NCBI GenBank assembly: GCA_018241865.1
Contig: JAFECY010000119.1
Coordinates: forward strand, 1 to 7,352
DNA from: Pseudomonadota bacterium
GTDB lineage: Bacteria; Pseudomonadota; Gammaproteobacteria; Burkholderiales; Burkholderiaceae_D
Length of the DNA stretch: 7,352 bases
Direction of reading: 5' to 3'
Below the pieces are notes generated by a model. It saw only the letters and a program-made list of their open reading frames with translations. It did no database searches and had not been told where the DNA came from. Position numbers and translations under genes: made by a program. Positions 1 to 6,438 of this stretch are shown piece by piece. How positions within the stretch are numbered: position 1 is the stretch's first letter; each line of letters begins with the position of its first letter.

Positions 1-161
1 AATCCGCTCAGCAACGCAATCAAACCAAAAAAACGAATCTGCCCATCGGAAAAAGACGTAATCCGGTGGAATGCCTCACGCCACTGCTTTGGAAACAAAA
101 AAGGCATGATGCCCTCCAATACCAGCATCAAGCCAAACGCAAGCAGCCACGGAGTATCCAC
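1..161 (-). CDS. DUF2065 family small inner-membrane protein (YjeT-like), 3' end cut by window edge
   Basis: Reading leftward from a GTG at 161-159 gives 53 full codons with no stop before the edge. The product starts (M/V)DTPWLLAFGLMLVLEG, then a PFLFPKQW stretch, then a second hydrophobic run starting near IRFFGLIALLSG. This matches the DUF2065 family (E. coli YjeT, about 60-65 residues): two short hydrophobic segments, a conserved VLEG after the first, and a P-x-L-x-P-K-x-W motif. Roughly 8-12 residues are probably missing. Start choice: GTG lies 11 bp after the hflC stop, and an internal ATG at codon 12 would cut away most of the first membrane segment. No clear Shine-Dalgarno is visible, so translation may be coupled to hflC. 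The family sits after hflC in many proteobacteria; its function is unknown to me. Family call is firm, exact start less so. Confidence 0.85.
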   Translation of the reverse strand, partial: MDTPWLLAFGLMLVLEGIMPFLFPKQWREAFHRITSFSDGQIRFFGLIALLSG

Positions 162-172
162 AAGCGGTGGCG

Positions 173-1069
173 TTACTTTCTGGCAGCGTTACTGCCACTC
201 GCAGTTGGGCTCTTGAAATACCGGAAAAAATCCGAGCTCGGGTCGAGCACCATAACATCATGGCTGCTTTTGAAGCTGGCACGATACGCTTCCAAGCTAC
301 GATAAAACTTATAAAACTCGGGGTTCTCGCCAAATGCTTGGGCATAAATCTGCGATGCCTTGGCATCTCCTTCGCCTTTCACTTTCTCTGCATCGCGATA
401 AGCCTCTGCCAAAATCACCGTTCTTTGTCGATCGGCATCGGCGCGAATTTTTTCGGATTCGGCAGCACCTGTCGAACGTAATTCATTGGCTACCCGCACT
501 CGCTCCGCTCGCATACGATCATAAACAGAGTTGTTGATCTGCTCGACGTAATCGACGCGTTTCAGGCGCACATCGATGATTTCAACGCCAATCTGCTTAG
601 CCTCATCCTCAACTTTTTTGCGGATAGCATTCATCACCTTGGCGCGCTCGCCGGAAATGACATCGCGCACAGTGCGTTTGGTAATCTCGTCGTTCAAGGC
701 CGCTTTAATGATCTGCGACATACGATCCATCGCGCGCGCCTCGCTGCCGCCGAAACTGACGAAATACAGACGTGGGTCGGTAATGCGCCACTTCACGAAA
801 CTATCGACCAAGATATTTTTCTTTTCCGCCGTAATGAAGCGATCCGCATCCGGCGTGTCGATGGTCAGGATGCGTTTGTCTAGCGTTAACACATTTTGGA
901 GCGGCGGCGGCAGTTTGAAATACAGACCCGGCTCGGTAATGACTTTTTTAACTTCGCCAAACGCAAATACGATCGCATACTGACGCTGATCTACCACGAA
1001 CACCGTGGACATCACCAGCATCAGACCAAGCAGCAACAACGCAAAAAAAGCAAACAGGCGGTTCATCAT
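173..1069 (-). CDS. hflC: HflC, SPFH/band 7 protein of the HflKC-FtsH complex
   Basis: Forms with HflK the inner-membrane HflKC assembly that encloses the FtsH protease and modulates degradation of membrane proteins. The 298-residue product has one N-terminal membrane anchor (about residues 5-25, LFAFFALLLLGLMLVMSTVF), then a band 7 domain facing the periplasm (about 25-185, with the RQYAIVFAFGEV opening and the EPGLYFKLP motif), then a charged, Ala/Glu-rich coiled-coil region (about 185-245, ERVRVANELRSTGAAESEKI). It ends with the FYKFYRSLEAY motif typical of HflC. It is shorter than E. coli HflC (334 aa), the difference being mostly in the helical part and tail. The first ATG overlaps the hflK stop as ATGA, and a second ATG follows at once (MM), so the start could be 1069 or 1066. 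The family call is secure. Confidence 0.97.
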   Translation of the reverse strand: MMNRLFAFFALLLLGLMLVMSTVFVVDQRQYAIVFAFGEVKKVITEPGLYFKLPPPLQNVLTLDKRILTIDTPDADRFITAEKKNILVDSFVKWRITDPRLYFVSFGGSEARAMDRMSQIIKAALNDEITKRTVRDVISGERAKVMNAIRKKVEDEAKQIGVEIIDVRLKRVDYVEQINNSVYDRMRAERVRVANELRSTGAAESEKIRADADRQRTVILAEAYRDAEKVKGEGDAKASQIYAQAFGENPEFYKFYRSLEAYRASFKSSHDVMVLDPSSDFFRYFKSPTASGSNAARK

Positions 1070-2355
1070 CGCACCTCCCGTTCTCGGGCATCACGGGCAT
1101 CACGAACATCGCGCACATCACGACTGCGTGTTTCGCGCTGGCGCGCATCCTGCTGAGCATCCGATGCCACCACTGCAGGCGGCTTGGCTGTCGGCTGAGC
1201 ATTGCTACGCGCCGTTTCCTGCGCAGCGACTTGCGAAATCAACTTATCCAGCGGCAAATAAAGCAGGTTGCCGTTGCCCTTGGCATCAATCATGATCTTT
1301 GAGGTATTGGCGAAAATTTGTTGCATGGTTTCCAGATACATGCGATCACGCGTCACGGCCGGTGCTTTCTGGTACTCGGTCACAATTTGCTTGAAGCGTG
1401 AGGCATCACCCTGGGCATTATCGGTCACTTGCGAACGGTAAGCATCAGCCTCTTGCATCAAACGCGCAGCCGCACCACGCGCTTTGGGAATCACTTCGTT
1501 GGCGTAGGCCTGACCTTCGTTTTTTTGACGCTCGCGGTCTTGACCAGCCTTGACCGCATCATCGAAGGCGTTCTGCACCTGCTCTGGCGGTTGCACGCCC
1601 TGCATCGCAATGCTGGTAATCACCACGCCAGCGTTGTAACGTTCGAGAATGTCCTGCATCAACTGCATGACATCAGCGGCGATTTTTTCCCGCCCTTCGT
1701 ACAACACGAAATCCATCTTGGCTTTGCCGACCACTTCACGGATCGAGGACTCGGCAACCTGCTTAACCATGTCTTCCTGATCGCGATTGTTGAAGATCCA
1801 TTTCTCAGCGTCGCGCACCTTGTACTGAACTGCGAACTGAATGTCGATGATGTTCTCGTCATCGGTCAGCATCAAAGCTTCCTTAGGCTGCTTGTTGCGA
1901 GCATTGCCGCGATAACCAACCTCGACGGTGCGGAATTGCGAAACGTTGACAATCTCATGGCTCTGAATCGGATACGGCCAACGCCAGTTGATACCGGTCG
2001 GCGTCTTATAGCTGTATTTGCCGAAGGTGAGCACGACGGCGGTTTGGCCTTCTTGGACGATGAAGAAGCCGCTCGCCAACCAGAGAAATAGCAGCACTAC
2101 CCCAATGGCAAACGCACCTATGCCGGCACCCCGCATGTCGGGTGATCCGCCATTGCCACCACCGTTGCCGCCGTTACTACCGCGACCGCCGAACCAACGG
2201 CTCAGACGCTGATTCAGGTCGCGCCACAGTTCGTCCAGATCGGGAGGGCCTTCTGGTTTTTTATCGTCTTGATTGTCGTTTTGCGAACCGCGACCCCAGC
2301 GAGGATCGTTCACCGAGAGCGTCAAACCGATTTTTTTTCGTAGAGAGTCGAACAT
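1066..2355 (-). CDS. hflK: HflK, SPFH/band 7 protein of the HflKC-FtsH complex
   Basis: Partner of HflC in the membrane assembly around FtsH. The 429-residue product has a charged N-terminal cytoplasmic part (1-55, with the PPDLDELWRDL motif typical of HflK), a Gly/Asn-rich linker (about 56-72, GGRGSNGGNGGGNGG), one membrane segment (about 78-100), a band 7 domain (about 100-265, containing EGQTAVVLTFGKY and GINWRWPYPI), and an Ala/Glu/Gln-rich helical region (about 265-350). A conserved segment near 362-370 (GNLLYLPLDKL) is followed by a low-complexity tail ending in Arg-Asp repeats (405-429). The ATG at 2355 is the only start candidate: the frame upstream holds no ATG, GTG or TTG before the hflX stop. 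The ribosome site is weak (GAAAGA next to the ATG). The stop overlaps hflC by 4 bp (ATGA), suggesting coupled synthesis of the two subunits. Confidence 0.97.
   Translation of the reverse strand: MFDSLRKKIGLTLSVNDPRWGRGSQNDNQDDKKPEGPPDLDELWRDLNQRLSRWFGGRGSNGGNGGGNGGSPDMRGAGIGAFAIGVVLLFLWLASGFFIVQEGQTAVVLTFGKYSYKTPTGINWRWPYPIQSHEIVNVSQFRTVEVGYRGNARNKQPKEALMLTDDENIIDIQFAVQYKVRDAEKWIFNNRDQEDMVKQVAESSIREVVGKAKMDFVLYEGREKIAADVMQLMQDILERYNAGVVITSIAMQGVQPPEQVQNAFDDAVKAGQDRERQKNEGQAYANEVIPKARGAAARLMQEADAYRSQVTDNAQGDASRFKQIVTEYQKAPAVTRDRMYLETMQQIFANTSKIMIDAKGNGNLLYLPLDKLISQVAAQETARSNAQPTAKPPAVVASDAQQDARQRETRSRDVRDVRDARDAREREVR
1072..1079 (-). promoter_or_regulatory. Ribosome binding site of hflC
   Basis: The minus strand reads GGGAGGTG here, inside the last codons of hflK. 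The GGAGG core is 4 nt from the first ATG (1069) and 7 nt from the second ATG (1066). The second spacing is closer to the usual optimum, so hflC may mostly start one codon later than the longest ORF suggests. It is the strongest Shine-Dalgarno in the left half of the window. Confidence 0.7.
1087..1122 (-). repeat. Four-copy 9-bp tandem repeat encoding the Arg-Asp tail of HflK
   Basis: Read on the minus strand, four consecutive 9-bp units are CGTGATGTG, CGCGATGTT, CGTGATGCC and CGTGATGCC, encoding RDV RDV RDA RDA. The last two are identical, and the first differs from them only in its last two bases. A degenerate fifth unit (RER) follows. The array lies within the last 18 codons of hflK. It looks like a short in-frame expansion and could vary in copy number between strains. 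Confidence 0.85.
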
Positions 2356-2373
2356 TCTTTCGCGGTCCGGCTG

Positions 2374-2395
2374 AAAAGGCTGGCGGAAATGCCAG
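2374..2395 (-). other. Short stem-loop with U-rich 3' side between hflX and hflK
   Basis: In the 48-bp gap, the minus strand reads CTGGC ATTTCC GCCAG (2395-2380), a perfect 5-bp GC-rich stem with a 6-nt loop, followed directly by CCTTTT (2379-2374). This resembles a weak intrinsic terminator or an mRNA-processing or stabilising hairpin that could lower expression of hflKC relative to hflX. The stem is short and the U run is only four bases, so strong termination is unlikely. Confidence 0.35.
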
Positions 2396-2403
2396 AGGAT
2401 TGA

Positions 2404-3525
2404 TTACATGTGGGCGTTATCGGCATCGGCAACCGGAATTGTTCCATTCCAAGCGGCATTCGCCGACCTGCTTGCTTCGGTCATCGCCTGTCGCAAAAGA
2501 TCAAGGCCGACCCCAGTTCGGGCGCTGATAAAAACCCGACGGATTTTATCATACTCATCCCGCTCAACAGACGGCTCTAGCTCGGCGGTGTCGATCTTGT
2601 TCCACACCAAAATTTGCGGAATACCGTCGGCACCAATCTCTTTCAACACCGCATTGACTTGCTCAATCTGCTCCAACCGTGCCGGACTAGCGGCATCGAC
2701 GACATGCAGCAGCAAATCGGCATGGATCGTTTCTTCCAAGGTGGCACGAAAGGCGGCAACCAGTTGGTGCGGCAATTCGCGGATGAAGCCAACCGTATCG
2801 GATACCACGATATTACCGACTTCCTCCAGATAAATGCGACGAGAAGTGGTATCCAGCGTGGCGAACAATTGATCCGCCGCATACGCCCGCGCCTTGGCCA
2901 AGGCGTTGAACAGTGTGGATTTCCCGGCATTGGTATAACCGACCAAGGACACGGAAAATGTGCCGTTGCGCTGGCGCGCGCGACGCTGGGTTTCATGCTG
3001 ACGGCGCAGCTTGTCAAGACGCATGCGCAACATCTTGACCCGCTCACCCAGCAAGCGACGATCGGTTTCCAGTTGGGTTTCGCCCGGACCGCGCAAACCG
3101 ATGCCGCCTTTTTGCCGTTCAAGGTGCGTCCAGCCTCGCACCAAACGTGTCGCTAAATGCTGCAACTGAGCCAGCTCGACTTGCACCTTGCCTTCATGGC
3201 TTTGCGCACGTTGGGCAAAAATGTCGAGTATCAGACTAGTGCGATCGATCACCCGCACCTTCAGATGCCGTTCGAGGTTGCGCTGCTGCGCCGGCGACAA
3301 GGCGTGATTGAAAATCACAATGTCGAGCTGCATGTCGGCGACCGCCTCGGCGATTTCATCCGCCTTACCGCTACCAACAAACAAAGCTGCGTCAGGACTG
3401 CCGCGCTTGCCGGTAATTGTCACCACCGGCACTGCACCTGCCGATTTGGAGAGAAGCACCAATTCTTCAAGGCTGGCGGCAAAGTCACCTTTGCCGAAAT
3501 CGACGCCGATCAGCGCCGCGCGCAT
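2404..3525 (-). CDS. hflX: HflX, ribosome-associated GTPase
   Basis: HflX is a cytoplasmic GTPase of the Obg-HflX superfamily that binds the 50S subunit and splits stalled ribosomes, notably under heat stress in E. coli. The 373-residue product has the N-terminal HflX domain (about 1-120, with the GSGKADEI motif at 51-58), a helical linker with the family signature GPGETQLETD (146-155), and a G domain: G1 GYTNAGKST (196-204), G2 region TLDTT (223-227), G3 DTVG (243-246), G4 NKID (309-312), G5 SAR (334-336). It ends about 20 residues after the G domain, so the C-terminal domain of E. coli HflX (426 aa) is absent. The start is fixed by an in-frame stop at 3546-3544, leaving ATG at 3525 as the first candidate; AGGG lies 4 nt upstream. 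It lies 35 bp after hfq, the conserved hfq-hflX order. Confidence 0.98.
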   Translation of the reverse strand: MRAALIGVDFGKGDFAASLEELVLLSKSAGAVPVVTITGKRGSPDAALFVGSGKADEIAEAVADMQLDIVIFNHALSPAQQRNLERHLKVRVIDRTSLILDIFAQRAQSHEGKVQVELAQLQHLATRLVRGWTHLERQKGGIGLRGPGETQLETDRRLLGERVKMLRMRLDKLRRQHETQRRARQRNGTFSVSLVGYTNAGKSTLFNALAKARAYAADQLFATLDTTSRRIYLEEVGNIVVSDTVGFIRELPHQLVAAFRATLEETIHADLLLHVVDAASPARLEQIEQVNAVLKEIGADGIPQILVWNKIDTAELEPSVERDEYDKIRRVFISARTGVGLDLLRQAMTEASRSANAAWNGTIPVADADNAHM

Positions 3526-3560
3526 GTCGCCCTGCGGAGGAAATTACAAATCAACAATCT

Positions 3561-3797
3561 TTATTCCGACTCGGAATCCAGATTGAGGTTCACCGCACGC
3601 GCCGGCACCACGGTCGAGATGGCGTGCTTGTACACCATTTGGGTCACGGTATTGCGTAGCAGGACGACATATTGATCGAAAGATTCGATATGCCCTTGCA
3701 GTTTGATGCCGTTGACCAGATAGATCGATACCGGCACATGTTCTTTTCGCAAGGCATTCAGGAAGGGGTCTTGTAACAATTGCCCTTTATTGCTCAT
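3561..3797 (-). CDS. hfq: Hfq, Sm-like RNA chaperone
   Basis: Hfq forms a homohexameric ring that pairs small RNAs with target mRNAs and affects their stability and translation. The 78-residue product is nearly all Sm core: N-terminal helix with [12 protein letters not shown] (9-20), Sm1 ([25 protein letters not shown], about 23-47) and Sm2 with the YKHAIST motif (56-62). Known RNA-contact positions are kept: Q9, F40, Y26, K57 and H58 correspond to E. coli Q8, F39, Y25, K56 and H57. The rim reads RKEH (17-20) instead of E. coli RRER, so it carries one fewer arginine-type charge pair. The C-terminal tail is only about 10 residues and ends in acidic DSESE, against the long tail of E. coli (102 aa). 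It has its own 115-bp upstream gap and a good ribosome site, and is followed by hflX. Confidence 0.99.
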   Translation of the reverse strand: MSNKGQLLQDPFLNALRKEHVPVSIYLVNGIKLQGHIESFDQYVVLLRNTVTQMVYKHAISTVVPARAVNLNLDSESE

Positions 3798-3802
3798 AGC
3801 AG

Positions 3803-3806
3803 CTCC
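3803..3806 (-). promoter_or_regulatory. Ribosome binding site of hfq
   Basis: The minus strand reads GGAG ending 5 nt before the hfq ATG at 3797. It supports this start, which also gives the conserved N-terminal [12 protein letters not shown]. Confidence 0.75.
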
Positions 3807-3833
3807 ATTGTGTTGTTGTGATTAGGAGTTGGG

Positions 3834-3858
3834 GACGGTTTATGTGGTTTCAACCGCC
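3834..3858 (-). other. Imperfect hairpin in the der-hfq leader
   Basis: On the minus strand GGCGGTT (3858-3852) can pair with AACCGTC (3840-3834) across an 11-nt loop: seven pairs including one G-U. No U run follows (the next bases are CCCAACTCC), so it is not an intrinsic terminator for der. If transcription starts upstream of it, it would form a structure in the hfq 5' leader about 36 nt before the start codon. It may be chance. Confidence 0.3.
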
Positions 3859-3912
3859 GCCCTGTGTGTAGTTCGACTCTAATCGATTTTTACTTTTCTT
3901 GCATGCGCCGGT

Positions 3913-5259
3913 TCAGTCGGATTGTTTGGCGAAAGGGTTTTTACCGGATCGCAATTCGATGCGTAATGGAGTGCCGATCAATGAAAAAGTTTCACGGAAA
4001 TGTTTTTCCAAGTAGCGCTTGTAGTTGTCGTCGATGGCTTCCAGCGCATTGCCGTGGATGACCACGATGGGCGGGTTCTGGCCGCCCTGATGCGCATAGC
4101 GCAGCTTGGGGCGGATCGACCCCTTGCGGCGCGGCTGCTGGTGTTCAACCGCTTCGATCAGAGCACGCGTCAAACGCGGCGTCGTCAATTTAATCATCGC
4201 TGCGGCGTAAGCGGAGTCTATGGACTTCATCAAAGGCCCGATGCCAGTCGATTTCAAGGCCGAAATGAAATGATATTTGGCGAAGGACAGGAAATTGAGT
4301 TTGCGTTCGATATCCATTTTGATCGCATCGCGCTGGTCGCTGGTCAGGCCGTCCCATTTATTGACACCCACAACCAATGCCCTGCCCGACTCTAAAATAA
4401 AGCCAGCAATATGCGCGTCCTGCTCCGAAATGTCTTGTTGTGCATCCAACAGCAGCAGGACGACATTGGCTTCGGAAATCGATTGTAGCGTTTTGACTAC
4501 TGAAAATTTTTCGATGGCCTCAAACACCTTGCCGCGCCGGCGAATGCCGGCAGTGTCGATCAGGGTGTAATGACGGCCATCGCGCTCGAAAGGAATTTCG
4601 ATGGAATCGCGCGTGGTGCCCGGCATATCGAACGCAATCACGCGTTCTTCACCGAGCAAGGTATTGACCAGAGTAGATTTGCCGACGTTTGGCCGGCCGA
4701 CAATGGCGATTTTAACGCCGCGTTGCTGTACTTCTAGCGCTTCTTCCTCAAGCGCAGGCTGATTTTTTTCAGCGATATCCAGCGCCTCATCGACCAAATC
4801 CATCACGCCATCGCCATGTGCGGCCGAAATGACATAGGGGTCGCCCAAGCCCAGCTCATAGAAATCCGCCGTAACCGAGGTGTATTTCATCCCCTCGGCC
4901 TTGTTGACCACCAGCATGACGGAGCGACCGGATTTACGCAGAAAATCGGTAATGGTCTTGTCGTGCGGCGTCATGCCCTGCCGGCCATCCACGATGAAAA
5001 TGACCACATCGGCCTCAGCCACCGCCTGCTTGGTCTGCTTGGCCATCTCGTGCATGATGCCAGTCTTGGCAACCGGCTCGAAACCACCCGTGTCGATCAC
5101 CAAAAAAGGCCGTTCACCGATGCGGCCTTCGCCGTAATGACGATCGCGCGTCAGTCCGGGCAAGTCCGCTACCAGCGCATCGCGCGAACGGGTCAGCCGG
5201 TTGAAAAGCGTTGACTTGCCGACATTCGGTCGGCCAACGAGAGCAATAACCGGCTTCAT
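3913..5259 (-). CDS. der: Der (EngA), double-domain GTPase for 50S ribosome assembly
   Basis: Der is an essential cytoplasmic GTPase needed for maturation of the large ribosomal subunit. The 448-residue product has two G domains in tandem and a KH-like C-terminal domain. Domain 1: G1 GRPNVGKST (9-17), G3 DTGG (56-59), G4 NKAE (119-122), G5 SAA (145-147). Domain 2: G1 GRPNVGKST (188-196), G3 DTAG (235-238), G4 NKWD (300-303), G5 SAL (333-335). An acidic linker lies at about 166-180. The KH-like domain spans about 355-440 and ends with the conserved [12 protein letters not shown]. It is shorter than E. coli Der (490 aa), mostly in the linker and tail. The start is 5 bp after the bamB stop, without a visible Shine-Dalgarno, so translation is probably coupled to bamB. 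G4 of domain 1 has Glu instead of the usual Asp. Confidence 0.98.
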   Translation of the reverse strand: MKPVIALVGRPNVGKSTLFNRLTRSRDALVADLPGLTRDRHYGEGRIGERPFLVIDTGGFEPVAKTGIMHEMAKQTKQAVAEADVVIFIVDGRQGMTPHDKTITDFLRKSGRSVMLVVNKAEGMKYTSVTADFYELGLGDPYVISAAHGDGVMDLVDEALDIAEKNQPALEEEALEVQQRGVKIAIVGRPNVGKSTLVNTLLGEERVIAFDMPGTTRDSIEIPFERDGRHYTLIDTAGIRRRGKVFEAIEKFSVVKTLQSISEANVVLLLLDAQQDISEQDAHIAGFILESGRALVVGVNKWDGLTSDQRDAIKMDIERKLNFLSFAKYHFISALKSTGIGPLMKSIDSAYAAAMIKLTTPRLTRALIEAVEHQQPRRKGSIRPKLRYAHQGGQNPPIVVIHGNALEAIDDNYKRYLEKHFRETFSLIGTPLRIELRSGKNPFAKQSD

Positions 5260-5264
5260 CGTAT

Positions 5265-6419
5265 TCAGTTCGTCGCCAGAGCAACCAGCGTTCCCGACTT
5301 GGTTTGGAAAATGGCCAGGGAGCCAGCCAGCAACGGTGTGCCGACGACTGGGCTACCATCCGTGGCGACGCGCGCCAGCAAAGCACCATCTTCGCTCGAG
5401 AGGAAGTGGATGTAGCCTTGGTAATCACCGACCGCAACAGCACGACCAACAGCCAAAGGCGCAGACAGGCGACGGTTCTTCAACTGCGTATTGCGCCAGA
5501 CGCTTGCACCAGAATCGCGCGCAAATGCGGCAACTGCGCCATTTTCGTCGGCACCGTAAATGAAGCGCTCATCCGCACCCAGCCCCACGTCACTGGAAAA
5601 AGCCTTAGCCCAGCGCGTCGCGCCACTACCGGCGTCGAAGCAAGAAATTCGGCCATGATAAGCAACGGCGCAAATTTCATTGCCCAACAGGATAGGCATA
5701 CCAGCGGTATCGGCGATGCGCTCCAGTTCGGTCGTGCCACGCGGGGCACCAACCGTCGCTTCCCAGCGAATACCGCCATTACCCAAAGCTAGCGAAGCCA
5801 GTTTGCCGCCCGGCATGGCAACAAAAGCAGAGGGGCCAGCAACCAAAATACCTGGGGCACCGCGCAAAATCAGCGCTGGTGCAGTATGTTGCGTCACCCA
5901 GCGTCGCGTCCCAGTTTCAGCATCATAAGCCGTGGTCTTGTTGTCGGCGCTACGTACGATCACCATGCCCTGCGCCACCACCGGCGAGGACAGAATTTCA
6001 CTCGACGCCTGTGCCTTCCAACGCTGCTTACCGTTGCCGTCAAATGCAAGGATCGCACCTTTTGCGCCGGCAACAGCAACGGTGTTGCCGTCACTACCGA
6101 CTCCCGCCGTCAGCGTGCTGTCAGCGCTGATGCGCCAGATAGTGCGCCCGGTAGCGACATCAACTCGGGTGATAGAGCCATCCGCCGCAGCGGCGAATAC
6201 GTCGCCACTGACGATAACAGGAGAAAAAGTATACGCACCGGCGCTGCCCACACTCAGCGACCACGCAGTACGCACGGCCATAGTCTGATTAAACTCCGTC
6301 AGTGGAACCGGCGCATTACTCGACGGCGTTTTACTAGCGAACGGATTGAGCGACGACAGAGTCGAGCAGCCTGCCAACAACATCACACTCGCGCTGACTA
6401 GCAATGTCAACTTACGCAT
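5265..6419 (-). CDS. bamB: BamB, outer-membrane lipoprotein of the BAM complex
   Basis: BamB is the beta-propeller lipoprotein that helps BamA fold and insert outer-membrane proteins. The 384-residue product starts with a lipoprotein signal peptide ([18 protein letters not shown]; lipobox LAGC with Cys18), and Ser19 after the cysteine fits sorting to the outer membrane. The rest is made of PQQ-like repeats with the pattern G-x-(I/L)-x-A-x-D-x-x-x-G-x-x-x-W: near 79-96, 119-135, 158-175, 203-220, 255-271, 292-310, 333-351, and a closing half-repeat at 374-384, consistent with an eight-bladed propeller. The frame stays open further upstream to an ATG at 6608, but that would overlap yfgM by 170 bp and bury the signal peptide; the ATG at 6419 has AAGGGAG 5 nt upstream and is chosen. 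It lies between yfgM and der, the order also found in E. coli. Confidence 0.97.
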   Translation of the reverse strand: MRKLTLLVSASVMLLAGCSTLSSLNPFASKTPSSNAPVPLTEFNQTMAVRTAWSLSVGSAGAYTFSPVIVSGDVFAAAADGSITRVDVATGRTIWRISADSTLTAGVGSDGNTVAVAGAKGAILAFDGNGKQRWKAQASSEILSSPVVAQGMVIVRSADNKTTAYDAETGTRRWVTQHTAPALILRGAPGILVAGPSAFVAMPGGKLASLALGNGGIRWEATVGAPRGTTELERIADTAGMPILLGNEICAVAYHGRISCFDAGSGATRWAKAFSSDVGLGADERFIYGADENGAVAAFARDSGASVWRNTQLKNRRLSAPLAVGRAVAVGDYQGYIHFLSSEDGALLARVATDGSPVVGTPLLAGSLAIFQTKSGTLVALATN

Positions 6420-6424
6420 GTTTA

Positions 6425-6431
6425 CTCCCTT
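6425..6431 (-). promoter_or_regulatory. Ribosome binding site that fixes the bamB start
   Basis: The minus strand reads AAGGGAG, 5 nt before the ATG at 6419 and within the 19-bp yfgM-bamB gap. It decides for the lipoprotein start at 6419 over the longer open frame beginning at 6608. Confidence 0.8.
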
Positions 6432-6438
6432 GAACAGA

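Larger units (their letters stand above)
3798..3912 (-). promoter_or_regulatory. der-hfq intergenic leader, probable site of the hfq promoter
   Basis: This is by far the longest gap in the window; all other genes are 48 bp or less apart. A separate promoter for hfq-hflX-hflKC is therefore likely here. I found no good -35/-10 pair by eye: TTGAAA occurs on the minus strand (3854-3849), but the nearest TATAAT-like hexamer (CCTAAT) is 21 bp away. The part next to hfq is rich in A and C (CACAACAACACAATGG) and probably unstructured, with two AAC triplets that fit the ARN pattern bound by the Hfq distal face. The call as a regulatory region is by position; the actual elements are unresolved. Confidence 0.4.

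Noticed and set aside
76..366. Minus-strand 96-codon frame overlapping the hflC end and the DUF2065 gene
   Set aside because: It is out of frame with both, and both neighbours are recognisable families that fill the region.
1429..2091. 220-codon open frame on the plus strand
   Set aside because: It lies wholly antisense to hflK, whose band 7 domain is unmistakable, and its product resembles no family I know. Codon bias of the real gene explains the open frame.
2643..3122. Minus-strand 159-codon frame inside hflX
   Set aside because: It is a shifted frame of hflX on the same strand, rich in Cys, Trp and Ser in the way of out-of-frame GC-biased sequence, with no known domain.
3834..3858. Hairpin after der as a rho-independent terminator
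   Set aside because: The stem includes a G-U pair, the loop is 11 nt, and no U run follows.
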